From Rhizobium sp. ICMP 5592 (GTDB lineage: Bacteria; Pseudomonadota; Alphaproteobacteria; Rhizobiales; Rhizobiaceae), in NCBI RefSeq assembly GCF_009498525.1, contig NZ_QSNT01000001.1, positions 310,001 through 374,000 of the forward strand: a stretch of 64,000 nucleotides of DNA. The letters run 5' to 3'. The translations under genes were made by a program, and so were the position numbers. Positions 53,588 through 62,002 of the stretch are shown here, in pieces; position 1 is the stretch's first letter, and every line of letters begins with the position of its first letter. The notes below the pieces were generated by a model. It saw nothing but the letters and a program-made list of their open reading frames with translations. It did not search any database and had not been told where the DNA came from.

Positions 53588-54592
53588 ATGAATGACGAAA
53601 ACAGGACAAAAGACGACATCAGGGGCCGTCGTCTTGAAAAGTTGAGATTCTGGCGCAGGGCGTGTGCGGAGGAAAGCGAAACGCTCAAGCTCTATAATAC
53701 CGAGATGGCGAGCAATCCGCTTATCTTCCTGCATGGCGATTTCGAGATGGGCGGATTCTATGTTCGCCGTCTAGCCGCCGAGTGCGGCTATCCCATTGCA
53801 GCCCTTGCGCCGCATGGGCTTGAGGATCCCGGCTTGCGCCCAAGCATCGAATGGATGGCAAAGGAGCGTCTGAAAGACATTCTCGCCTTCCGCCCCGCCG
53901 GGCCCTACAGGCTTGGCGGCTATTGCAATGGCGCACTGGTCGCCTACGAATGCGCCAGATTGCTCAAGGAGCAGGGCCGCGAGGTCGAACTCGTCTTGAT
54001 GATCGAGCCGCCATCCCTCAATACCTGGCCTTATTACAGGCGTTTGCACGGAGCCATCGCCGCGACCCTTGCCACGGTGGAAAGGCGTTCGCTGACGGTG
54101 CAGAAATCATTCGGCCACCTGATGAACGCCCTCTGGAATATTGGCCGAACCGTCCGTCTGCCGCCCAGCGATATCGTACGGCTCGCGCGCAATCTCTCGG
54201 CACACCACTTGAAGCACGCCGCGCGGAGCACGGATTTGGCGGGAGTTGAGGAACGTCGTATCCGGGCGACGAACGCGGCGTTGCGCAGCGTTTATCTGGC
54301 TGCAACCGCATCCTATCTGCCACCACCGACGACGACGCCGATCATTGTTCTTTCGACGGGGCTCGATCACGGTGGGCGGCGATGCGGGCTCTATGATGGA
54401 ACGCAGTGGCTGCATCTGGCCAGCAGCTTTCTCCATATCCAGCTGTCGGGCCATCATTTGACATGTCTGTCGGAGCATGCCAGCGAACTGGCCGCAAATC
54501 TCGCCAGGGTTCTGCACGGTCCATTGTCTGTTTCGTCACGGATGCCGGCGTACAAGGATAGCCTGAAGCTCGCAGTCGTCCACCGGACGTAA
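53588..54592 (+). CDS. alpha/beta-hydrolase thioesterase with Cys in the nucleophile elbow
   Basis: A 334-residue thioesterase-domain protein. NPLIFLHGDFEMGGFY near 43 is the oxyanion region; the nucleophile elbow is GGYCNG at 110-115, with Cys 113 where most thioesterases have Ser, and MIEPP near 145 follows. Start 53588 (GGGGGAAG upstream) lies just past the NadE stop. It probably releases or transfers the product from the ACP. A Cys nucleophile is seen in some nonribosomal-peptide-type thioesterases and can favour aminolysis or transfer over hydrolysis. Confidence 0.82.
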   Translation: MNDENRTKDDIRGRRLEKLRFWRRACAEESETLKLYNTEMASNPLIFLHGDFEMGGFYVRRLAAECGYPIAALAPHGLEDPGLRPSIEWMAKERLKDILAFRPAGPYRLGGYCNGALVAYECARLLKEQGREVELVLMIEPPSLNTWPYYRRLHGAIAATLATVERRSLTVQKSFGHLMNALWNIGRTVRLPPSDIVRLARNLSAHHLKHAARSTDLAGVEERRIRATNAALRSVYLAATASYLPPPTTTPIIVLSTGLDHGGRRCGLYDGTQWLHLASSFLHIQLSGHHLTCLSEHASELAANLARVLHGPLSVSSRMPAYKDSLKLAVVHRT

Positions 54593-54607
54593 GTGCAAAT
54601 ACTCACG

Positions 54608-54644
54608 CTGCATTGCCGGCATGGACGACATGCCGGCAATGCAG
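54608..54644. terminator. bidirectional hairpin terminator
   Basis: Perfect 15-bp inverted repeat, 54608-54622 against 54630-54644, with a seven-base loop, followed by TTGTTT. It sits between the converging thioesterase and glycosyltransferase genes and probably ends both transcripts. Confidence 0.75.
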
Positions 54645-54726
54645 TTGTTTGCCATTGCAATGCATGTCGATGCCGGGAGCGCGTAATGCCGTCCGCGATC
54701 TCTTGCCGAACGACGCGTTCGCGTTC

Positions 54727-55944
54727 TTACCCTCTGGCAAAGGTACGGCAGACACTGTCTGCGAATTCCGCGGCCGATCCGGCAATCATCAGCAAACTAT
54801 GCGAGGGAATGCCCTCGGCGCCGACCGGTGTCGTAATTGTTGGAATGCCGGCTGCGATCGTCTCGATCACCTTGATCTTGACGCCCGATCCGAGCCTCAG
54901 GGGAACGACGGCGACTTGCGCCTGGGCAAACAATTCCATTGGAGATTCGATGAACCCTGTCACATGGATCGATGGCCCCGACAGAGCCAAGACCTCGTCC
55001 GACGGATGCGCCCCGATGATCCAAAGATGAGCTTCCGGATTGCGCTTGCGAATTTGCGGCAGGATATCGCGTGCCATCCAGACGACGGCATCGATGTTTT
55101 CCTGCCGTGACATGTTTCCAAAGAAGATCATGCGTCCGGGCACGATCGTGGCCGCGGTTCGCATTTGAGGGTCCAGCGCCACCGTGGTCATCGGCGGCAC
55201 ACACTTTACCAACGTCGACGGATACGTATCGCGGATAAGCGCCGCATCGTCCTCGGAGAGGGTTTCAATCCCCCCCGCGCTGGACCACACGCCACGCTCC
55301 CATGCTCGGGTCTTCGCTTCTTCCATCCGGTAGAAGAGTTTCTTCAGTCCGCCGGTATTGTCGGCCTGTCGTCCATAAAGTTTTGACACCACATCATGCT
55401 GGCGAACGATGAACCGCGCCAACTGGCGGCGCGACAGTACGGCGAAGCCTTGAGAGAAATCGCCGTAGAAATCCGTATAGGCTGGATCGGAAAGGCGCCG
55501 CGCGATTTCCCATCTTGCTGCAAGCCGACGAACCGAGACGAACATCGGCAGATGTGGCATCAACAAACCCGCCGCGACCCGCATACCCCTCGTGATGTGC
55601 ATCGGGATCTTGTCGACGACATTGTCGGGCCACAGGGGCAAAGCCCGGCTGGCGTCGAGTTCTTCCAGCTCATTGATAAAATATAAGACATCGACCCTGG
55701 CGAAGGACTTGGAAAATTCTTCGATTTTCGCAAAGGCAATCTTTTGTCCCGAGGAGCTAGAATTGGGATGTGGCGCAAAGCCGCAAATGTAAAGGAGCCG
55801 GCGCTCCGCCTTAACAACATCGCCACTTTGCGGCGGCCTTGAGAAAGAACGATTTCGGTCACCGCGCAACGGCCTGGTGAAAAGCGAGCGAATACGAGCG
55901 AAAAACTCACCCGTTGATCCCGAATACTTGCCAATCTCACTCAT
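54727..55944 (-). CDS. family 4 glycosyltransferase
   Basis: A 405-residue GT-B fold enzyme. After a polar N terminus of about 45 residues, LLYICGFAPHPNSSSSGQK begins the acceptor domain. The donor domain has MIFFGNMSRQENIDAVVWM near 272, HVTGFIESP near 325, VVPLRLGSGVKIKVIE near 345 and a GIPTITTPVGAEGI loop near 365, typical of GT4 nucleotide-sugar binding. No membrane helix is seen. It may add a sugar to the nearby exopolysaccharide repeat unit or to the product of the ACP operon. Confidence 0.88.
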   Translation of the reverse strand: MSEIGKYSGSTGEFFARIRSLFTRPLRGDRNRSFSRPPQSGDVVKAERRLLYICGFAPHPNSSSSGQKIAFAKIEEFSKSFARVDVLYFINELEELDASRALPLWPDNVVDKIPMHITRGMRVAAGLLMPHLPMFVSVRRLAARWEIARRLSDPAYTDFYGDFSQGFAVLSRRQLARFIVRQHDVVSKLYGRQADNTGGLKKLFYRMEEAKTRAWERGVWSSAGGIETLSEDDAALIRDTYPSTLVKCVPPMTTVALDPQMRTAATIVPGRMIFFGNMSRQENIDAVVWMARDILPQIRKRNPEAHLWIIGAHPSDEVLALSGPSIHVTGFIESPMELFAQAQVAVVPLRLGSGVKIKVIETIAAGIPTITTPVGAEGIPSHSLLMIAGSAAEFADSVCRTFARG

Positions 55945-56236
55945 TGTTATTCTTCAAATCCAAGATTTACACTTCTGATATCGAGAATATTCAAGAATGA
56001 TTTTGCTCCTAACCAGTCAAACTATCAAGTTGGTCTCATCGCTATTTGCGATAAGATTGGCCGCCTGGAGCCCCGATCGCGGACTCAATAGGCCAACAAC
56101 TGCCGCGATCAATCGAACAGTATCGAAATCTGATGTCAGGGATTGTGATCAGCCGCGAGATGCGTCCTCAAGCTCGCGCCTGGCGATCAGGCGCGCGAAG
56201 CCGCCGTCTCGATCCAGCATTTGACAGGCTGGACAT

Positions 56237-56665
56237 CTATTGTTTTGCCGCGGGCAAAATTCGATCGATGTGAACGGAGCATTTTGCATGATGCACAATA
56301 TGGTCGACCGTCGATCCAAAGACGTGATCCAGCACATCGGGCGCATGCGCAGCCACCACGATGAGATCAGCCTTCATTTCGGCGGCAATCGCCAAGATCG
56401 TGTCGGCGGCACGGCCGGTGCGGACATGAACAAGTGCGGGCACGGAAAGCTGCTTACAAAGCTGCGACAGCTTTTCTTCCGCCTCGCTGATCAGAGAGAC
56501 AGCCCAGTCATCCGGCCCTTGCTGCACAACGGACGGGAAGTTCTCGACGGCATGAGCGACATGCAAGGCACCATCAATGTCGAGCAGCGCGTGGGCAGTG
56601 CGCAACAGATGCTTGGCCCTCTCCTTGGATCCAAGGCCTACGGCACAGACAATCGACTTATACAT
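56237..56665 (-). CDS. universal stress protein (UspA family)
   Basis: A 142-residue Usp domain. MYKSIVCAVGLGSKERAKHL is the typical N terminus, and VHVRTGRAADTILAIAAEM and GSTVDHIVHHAKCSVHI give the C-terminal half. The GxxG part of the ATP motif is altered (AHAPDVLDHVFGS), so nucleotide binding is uncertain. It is a single gene between the GT4 and the sugar transporter, each separated by more than 250 bp; no FNR/FixK box was recognised upstream. Confidence 0.9.
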   Translation of the reverse strand: MYKSIVCAVGLGSKERAKHLLRTAHALLDIDGALHVAHAVENFPSVVQQGPDDWAVSLISEAEEKLSQLCKQLSVPALVHVRTGRAADTILAIAAEMKADLIVVAAHAPDVLDHVFGSTVDHIVHHAKCSVHIDRILPAAKQ

Positions 56666-56929
56666 ACTATCACCCCTCGATAGAGATCCTTACCGCCCCT
56701 GCCGGCAAATTCGGCTCGAAATCCCGGCGCATGCACCTGCTCCGGCAAGAAGCGCCTCGCCCGTTGGTGTACCATCCATCTTCTCTTCTGTCTTGACGGA
56801 GCAAATCATCGCCAATCGCGCCGCGATTACCCCATGTTTTATGCGAGTGCATGCTGGAGCTGACGGGCCTGGGCCTGGTCATCCGGCTTACGCGGTTCAA
56901 TTCCTATCAAGGCAGGCGGGCAGTTGCTG

Positions 56930-57961
56930 TTAATGTTCGCTTCGCGTTTCAAGTATCCGCATCAACCGGCCGCGATAGCTATCAAGAATAACCGCCAGGA
57001 CGATAACGGCGCCAATTACAATTGGCTTGATGTTGTCATCCGCGCCCAGAAGCTGCAGGCCTGTGGAGAGCACCTGCAGAATGCAGGCGCCAACCAGGGT
57101 TCCTATGATCGAGCCCTTGCCACCCGAGAGGCTGGTTCCTCCGATGATGACAGCGGCGATAGCATTCAATTCATAACCGATACCTGCAACCGGACTGCCG
57201 ACATTCAGCCGGAGCAGATAGACCATAGCCGCGATGCCCGCTGTCAGCCCGGAAATCGTGAAGACCGCGACCTTGTATCTCTTCGGCTCATGCCCTGACA
57301 GCCGCACTGCTTCTTCATTGGTCCCGATTGCGAACACGAAGCGTCCGAAAACCGTATAACGCAAAACGAACCAGCCGATGAGGACGACGACGATCGCGAT
57401 CAGGAAGATCGAAGGGAATACGCCCCAGAAGATCAGATTGCCGAAATCGACGAAGGGTTGCGGCAACCCTGTGATGGTGGAATTGTCACTGACAACACGC
57501 GCCAGTCCGCTTGCGACGTTGAGCATGCCGAGCGTGACGATGAAGGAAGGAAGCTTCCACTTTTCGCATACCCATCCATTGACCGCGCCAAGGATAGCCC
57601 CGGTTCCCATCGATGCGAGCGACGCCAGAACAATCGCCTGCCATGGGGAAAGGCGGGGATCGATCATGATGGTCGCGCCGATGACCGTGCAAAGGGCAAG
57701 CAGCGAACCGACGGAAAGATCAATACCGCCGACGAGAATGACGAAGGTCATGCCGGAGGCAAGCACTGTGTTGATGGCGATCTGGACGAAGATCTTGAGA
57801 AAATTCTCCGGCGTCGCAAAATAGGGTGCCGTCGCCGAGAAAAACGCAAGGATCAGAATGAGAGCGATGGCAACGCCGGCCTCTTTCATCGAGATCCGAA
57901 TAACCTTGTCCCAGAAGCGGCCCTCTTTCGGCTCGATCTTGTTTTCAACGTTCCCGGACAC
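56930..57961 (-). CDS. ribose-type sugar ABC transporter permease (RbsC-like)
   Basis: A 343-residue inner-membrane permease with about eight to ten hydrophobic segments. NTVLASGMTFVILVGGIDLS, near 70 in this frame, and GTSLSGGKGSIIGTLVGACI near 275 are characteristic of the RbsC/XylH/AraH family. GTG at 57961 is the likely start: AAGGAG lies seven bases upstream, whereas the ATG 15 codons earlier has no site. This makes a 17-bp overlap with the ATPase gene. Confidence 0.9.
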   Translation of the reverse strand: MSGNVENKIEPKEGRFWDKVIRISMKEAGVAIALILILAFFSATAPYFATPENFLKIFVQIAINTVLASGMTFVILVGGIDLSVGSLLALCTVIGATIMIDPRLSPWQAIVLASLASMGTGAILGAVNGWVCEKWKLPSFIVTLGMLNVASGLARVVSDNSTITGLPQPFVDFGNLIFWGVFPSIFLIAIVVVLIGWFVLRYTVFGRFVFAIGTNEEAVRLSGHEPKRYKVAVFTISGLTAGIAAMVYLLRLNVGSPVAGIGYELNAIAAVIIGGTSLSGGKGSIIGTLVGACILQVLSTGLQLLGADDNIKPIVIGAVIVLAVILDSYRGRLMRILETRSEH

Positions 57962-59471
57962 GACTGTACTCCTTATAAGCAAGTGAGAGGATCTTGCCCT
58001 CTTCAAATTGTTCCCGAGATATTTCGCCGGCTATCTTGCCATCCGACAACACGATGATGCGATGGCAAATGCTGATGAGTTCCGGCAGATCGGACGACAC
58101 GACCAGCACGCCCTTGCCTTCAGCGGCAAATTTCGACAGGAGTTCATAGATTTCCGCCTTCGCGCCCACATCGATCCCGCGGGTCGGCTCGTCGAAAATC
58201 AGCACCTTGGGGCCACGGAACAGCCATTTGGCAATCACCACCTTTTGCTGATTGCCCCCGGAAAATGTTCTAACCGCCTGACGGATCGAAGGCGTCTTGA
58301 TACGGAGCTCGCGCACAAGACGCTGTGAATGATCATCCTCCGCCTTTCGGATGATCAAGCCGTTGCGCGAGACCTTGCCGAGATCCGTTATGGTGGTGTT
58401 TTGCGCACAGCTCATGTCGAGCATCAGGCCCTGCATCTTGCGATCTTCGGTTGCCAGGCACAGGCCCGCGGCAACAGCATCTTTGGGCGAATTGATCTCT
58501 ACGGGTTCGCCATTGATGCGAATTTCGCCGGCAGCCTTAACATCGGCGCCGAATATCGCGCGAACCGCCTCCGTCCGGCCACTGCCCACAAGCCCGGCAA
58601 TGCCGACGATTTCTCCCTTGGAGACGGAAAAGGACAGTTCAGGGCTATTGCGCGTCACCTTCAGACGGGAAACGCCAAGCGCCTCGCCCGACACCGCGAT
58701 GTCGCTGCGAAAAACACCATGATCCGAAAGCGTCCGCCCGACCATGAGTTCAACGATTTGCGGGATGCCCAATCCGGCAAGCGGGCGAGTGACCACATGC
58801 TGGCCGTCGCGCAGGACCGTCACATCGTCGCCGACCTCGAAGATCTCCTCAAGCCGATGCGATATGTACAGGGTCGTAACGCCGCGGCTCTTCAATCGCT
58901 TCAGAATTTCAAACAGGCGATCGACTTCCTTGGAGGTCAAGGTTGCTGTCGGTTCGTCAAGAACCAACAGCTTGCTTTCGTAGCAAAGTGCCTTGGCGAT
59001 CTCGAGCAGCTGGAGCTGCGCGACGCTGAGCCGGCTGGCTAACGTCGTCGGAGCGACGTCGAGGCCAACCTCAGCCAGGAGTTCGGCCGCCCTCTGGTTC
59101 AATTCCTTGTAGTTCACCAGGCCATATCGGCGAGGAAGATGCTCAAAGAGCAGGTTTTCGGCAACCGTGAGATTGGAAAGAGGGTGCAGCTCCTGGTGAA
59201 TAACGCGGATGCCTGCCTTGAACGCCTCCAGCGGAGACGCCGGATCATAGGGCTTGCCGTCGAACAGGATGTGACCGTCATCCGGTCTGAACAAACCTCC
59301 GAGCAGGTTGATCAGGGTGGATTTGCCAGCCCCGTTTTCGCCAAGCAGGATATGCCCCTTGCCGCGGCCAATCTTTATGGAAACATCCTTGAGCGCGACG
59401 ACGCCGGGGAAGCGTTTGCCTATGCCTTCCAGCTTCAAGATGAAGTCATCTGGTGTGCCTGACACGTCCAC
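57945..59471 (-). CDS. ribose-type sugar ABC transporter ATP-binding protein (RbsA-like)
   Basis: A 508-residue double ATPase. The first Walker A is GENGAGKS near 37; the first signature reads LSVAQLQ, the usual variant of this family, with LLVLDEPTATLT following. In the second half the Walker A position is degenerate (GLVGSGRT) and the signature is FSGGNQQK near 405 with LIFDEPTRGIDVG. Both halves in one chain is normal for sugar importers. The start is GTG at 59471, or a second GTG two codons later. Confidence 0.92.
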   Translation of the reverse strand: MDVSGTPDDFILKLEGIGKRFPGVVALKDVSIKIGRGKGHILLGENGAGKSTLINLLGGLFRPDDGHILFDGKPYDPASPLEAFKAGIRVIHQELHPLSNLTVAENLLFEHLPRRYGLVNYKELNQRAAELLAEVGLDVAPTTLASRLSVAQLQLLEIAKALCYESKLLVLDEPTATLTSKEVDRLFEILKRLKSRGVTTLYISHRLEEIFEVGDDVTVLRDGQHVVTRPLAGLGIPQIVELMVGRTLSDHGVFRSDIAVSGEALGVSRLKVTRNSPELSFSVSKGEIVGIAGLVGSGRTEAVRAIFGADVKAAGEIRINGEPVEINSPKDAVAAGLCLATEDRKMQGLMLDMSCAQNTTITDLGKVSRNGLIIRKAEDDHSQRLVRELRIKTPSIRQAVRTFSGGNQQKVVIAKWLFRGPKVLIFDEPTRGIDVGAKAEIYELLSKFAAEGKGVLVVSSDLPELISICHRIIVLSDGKIAGEISREQFEEGKILSLAYKEYSRVRER

Positions 59472-59582
59472 CTCATGCCTGTTTCAGTTTGAATTGGACA
59501 CGGCATCCCCTCGGCGACATAGAGCCGGTTTGGATATGCCGCCCGCGGAGCGATCGACGAGAAAATCAATTGGGAAGCGGAT

Positions 59583-59605
59583 AGCGCCGGTCATGAACCG
59601 GCGCT
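59583..59605 (-). other. intercistronic stem-loop after the sugar-binding protein gene
   Basis: Perfect 9-bp arms (AGCGCCGGT at 59583-59591, complement at 59597-59605) with a five-base loop. It lies between the binding-protein stop and the ATPase start. Probably stabilises the binding-protein message or partly blocks read-through, as at 12853. Confidence 0.7.
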
Positions 59606-59634
59606 TCCTCTGGCCTTACCGTCGGAAATCCCGA

Positions 59635-60621
59635 CTATTTGAGGTCCTTGGCGGTGACGAGCGTGACGTCCGTCTTGACCCAGCCGGTGAATTTTTCGCC
59701 GGCGTACTCGCGAAGGCCGTACTTGATGCCCATGGCCGCCATTTCCGCGCCGTACTGTTCGACAGTGGCAAGCATCTTGCCGTCCTTGATCAACGGCTTG
59801 ACGGACGGAATATTATCGAAGCCGACGACCTTGATCTTGCCGCTCTGGCCGGACGCATCGAGAGCCTTGACGACGCCGAGAGCCATGGAGTCGTTTGCAG
59901 CCATGACGCCCTGAATATCCTTATATTTGGTCAGGAAATTCGTCATGACGGTGTTGGCTTCCTCCGTCTCCCAATGCGCGGTCTTGCTGTCGAGAAGCTC
60001 GAGCTTGCCGTTCTTGATGGAGTCCATGAAGCCGACCTTGCGTTCCTTGGCGTTGTCGGCCTCGGGATTGCCTTCCAGGATCACGACCTTCGCGCCCGGC
60101 CCCAGATCCTTGGCAAGAGCATCGCCAGCGAGCTTGGCACCCTCGGTGTTGTCAGGTCCGAAGAAAGCAAGATCGATACCGGCGGCCTTCTTGGCATCGG
60201 CATCGAGCGGCACGTCGATATTGATGACCTTGACGCCCGCCTTTACCGCCTTTGCGAGCGGCGTGGCCATAGCTTTAGAGTCGGCCGGTGCAACAACGAT
60301 GATGTCGTATTTCTGCGTCACGAAGTTTTCGACGGCATCGACCTGCGAAGCGAAGTCACGCTCGTCCTTCATGCCGACGGCCTTGAAGTCGAACTTATCC
60401 TTGTTTTCCGCCGCATATTTGTCGGCGCCTGCCTTCATCTGTTTGAAGAACTCGTTGGACAGGGATTTCATGATCAGGCCCACTTTGGGCTTGTTGGCTG
60501 CAAAGGCGGGCGAAACGCCGCAGGACAGCGCAAGCATCAGCGTGCCCGCAAGTCCAATCTTCAGCGCCGCGCGTCGCGGCACATTGGTCAAAACAGAATT
60601 ACGCTCTTTGGAATTTGACAT
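59635..60621 (-). CDS. periplasmic sugar-binding protein (RbsB-like)
   Basis: A 328-residue family-1-type sugar-binding protein. The signal peptide has PRRAALK before a hydrophobic stretch and cleavage near PAFAANK, so export may be by Sec or Tat. The mature protein begins PKVGLIMKSLSNEFFKQMK, and DIIVVAPADSKA, VINIDVPLD and IQGVMAANDSMALGVVKAL are the ribose-binding-protein landmarks. It is the first gene of the transporter operon. Substrate unknown; no linked sugar kinase or isomerase is visible. Confidence 0.92.
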   Translation of the reverse strand: MSNSKERNSVLTNVPRRAALKIGLAGTLMLALSCGVSPAFAANKPKVGLIMKSLSNEFFKQMKAGADKYAAENKDKFDFKAVGMKDERDFASQVDAVENFVTQKYDIIVVAPADSKAMATPLAKAVKAGVKVINIDVPLDADAKKAAGIDLAFFGPDNTEGAKLAGDALAKDLGPGAKVVILEGNPEADNAKERKVGFMDSIKNGKLELLDSKTAHWETEEANTVMTNFLTKYKDIQGVMAANDSMALGVVKALDASGQSGKIKVVGFDNIPSVKPLIKDGKMLATVEQYGAEMAAMGIKYGLREYAGEKFTGWVKTDVTLVTAKDLK

Positions 60622-60676
60622 TTCTTATCCTCCCGATAACGGCCCAAGCTCAGCTCCACCTGAGTTGTCGACGACA

Positions 60677-60690
60677 ATGAACCGTTTCCA
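60677..60690. promoter_or_regulatory. candidate LacI-type operator, copy 1
   Basis: ATGAACCGTTTCCA. Read on the other strand it follows the LacI-family pattern TGNAANCGNTT with a central CG. It lies 56 bases upstream of the binding-protein start, where bound repressor would block the promoter. Confidence 0.72.
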
Positions 60691-60791
60691 CGTTTATTGC
60701 CTATCAATGGCCCAAAAGATTGTCAAGTCGCGTTCAAATGCCTGATATCAATCAGATTTGCTGCTTTGCAACATAAGTATTTGCACTTGCG

Positions 60792-60805
60792 ATGAACCGT
60801 TTCCA
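60792..60805. promoter_or_regulatory. candidate LacI-type operator, copy 2
   Basis: An exact second copy of the 14 bases at 60677, in the same orientation and 115 bp away, about eleven helical turns, so repressor-mediated looping is geometrically possible. It lies 152 bases before the LacI gene and may also serve autoregulation. Confidence 0.7.
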
Positions 60806-60956
60806 TTGGAAGTTTCATGCTTTCGCGCTATGAAACACCGACAATCACATTTGAGTGCGCCCTTTGACTAAGGCGACAGAGACAGCTAGCTGAAATCCGG
60901 ATCAGTGCCTTTAGCTTGTTGTTGAAGGCGAAAATGAAGGGACATCAATTTTTGTC

Positions 60957-61967
60957 ATGCCAAAGGTCGGAATTCGAGACGTTGCCAAGCTCGCAGGTGT
61001 TTCCACCGGGACCGTCTCAAGGGTTTTGAACGATCATCCTTCGGTCACGATGGAATTGAGGGAGCGGGTCCGCGGGATCATAAAGGAACTCGGCTATACA
61101 CCCGACCCGTCCGCGAGAAGCATGCGCAGCAAGGTCAGCCGTCTCATCGGCATCATCATTCCGGACCTGACCAATCCCTTCTTCGCGGAACTCGTCCAGT
61201 CCGCCGAACAGGCGGCAGCAAATCACGGTTACAATATCATCGTTATGACTTCCTTTGATCAGGCGGCAAAGGAAGTAAACCGGATTGGGCAGCTGACGAG
61301 CCGAAAGGTGGATGGCATTATTCTCGTTCCGAGCAACGATTTTCATACGATAACGCCGCCAAAGGCTGTGCCGATCGTCGTTGTCGATCGTCTCATGCCA
61401 GGATATTCCGGGATCGCCGCCGATCACCGCAACGGGGCGAGGCTTGGCGTCGAGTATCTTTTGAAGCTCGGGCATCGCCGCATCGGCTTCATCTCAGGTC
61501 CGACGCACTCGGTTCCCGCCAAAGATCGCCTGAGGGGCTACCTGGATGCGATGGAGCATGTTGAAGGCAGCCAGAAAATCGCAAGCGCGCCCCTGATTGC
61601 CGAGGCGGCTTTCGACTATGAGAGTGGCCGATCTGCGGGAAACTATCTTCTGGCGCGGGCACGCAACGAGCGTCCGACAGCCATCTTTACCAGCTCGGAT
61701 CAGCAGGCGATCGGCTGCATGAGAGCAGCGCATGATCTCGGCATCCCGATACCCGCGGCCCTTTCCATCGTGGGTTTTGACGGTATCCCGCTTTCAAGCA
61801 TGACAACACCGCGCCTCACGACGGTAAAGCAGCCGATTCAAAAACTTGCCGCGGCGGCGGTGGCAGCTCTGTTAGATAAGCAGCCCGCACCCAGCACTGA
61901 TAGTCCGGTTTTGTTCGCTTGCGAGCTTTCGGAAGGTGAAACAACCTCCGCTCCCCAACCCGACTAG
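60957..61967 (+). CDS. LacI family transcriptional regulator
   Basis: A 336-residue repressor. The N-terminal helix-turn-helix is VGIRDVAKLAGVSTGTVSRV, followed by a hinge helix region (ARSMRSKVSRLIG) and a periplasmic-binding-type ligand domain (FTSSDQQAIGCMRAAHDLG; SIVGFDGIPLSSMTTPRLTT). No good ribosome-binding site is close to the ATG, though GAAGGGA lies 15-20 bases upstream. Divergent from the sugar transporter, with duplicated sites between, it almost certainly controls that operon. Confidence 0.92.
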   Translation: MPKVGIRDVAKLAGVSTGTVSRVLNDHPSVTMELRERVRGIIKELGYTPDPSARSMRSKVSRLIGIIIPDLTNPFFAELVQSAEQAAANHGYNIIVMTSFDQAAKEVNRIGQLTSRKVDGIILVPSNDFHTITPPKAVPIVVVDRLMPGYSGIAADHRNGARLGVEYLLKLGHRRIGFISGPTHSVPAKDRLRGYLDAMEHVEGSQKIASAPLIAEAAFDYESGRSAGNYLLARARNERPTAIFTSSDQQAIGCMRAAHDLGIPIPAALSIVGFDGIPLSSMTTPRLTTVKQPIQKLAAAAVAALLDKQPAPSTDSPVLFACELSEGETTSAPQPD

Positions 61968-62002
61968 GCTCCGTCGCAAACTTTCCGTTTTTGCCGCGCC
62001 GA

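Larger units (their letters stand above)
60622..60956. promoter_or_regulatory. 335-bp divergent control region of the sugar transporter and LacI gene
   Basis: No gene. The two identical 14-bp operator candidates at 60677 and 60792 lie here, with AT-rich promoter-like sequence between and beyond them. Confidence 0.5.

Noticed and set aside
55997..56224. 75-codon plus-strand frame between GT4 and the stress protein
   Set aside because: Ser/Arg-rich, no ribosome-binding site, no family resemblance.
56666..56929. FNR/FixK box upstream of the universal stress protein
   Set aside because: TTGACGGAGCAA at about 56795 has the wrong spacing for a TTGAT-N4-ATCAA site.
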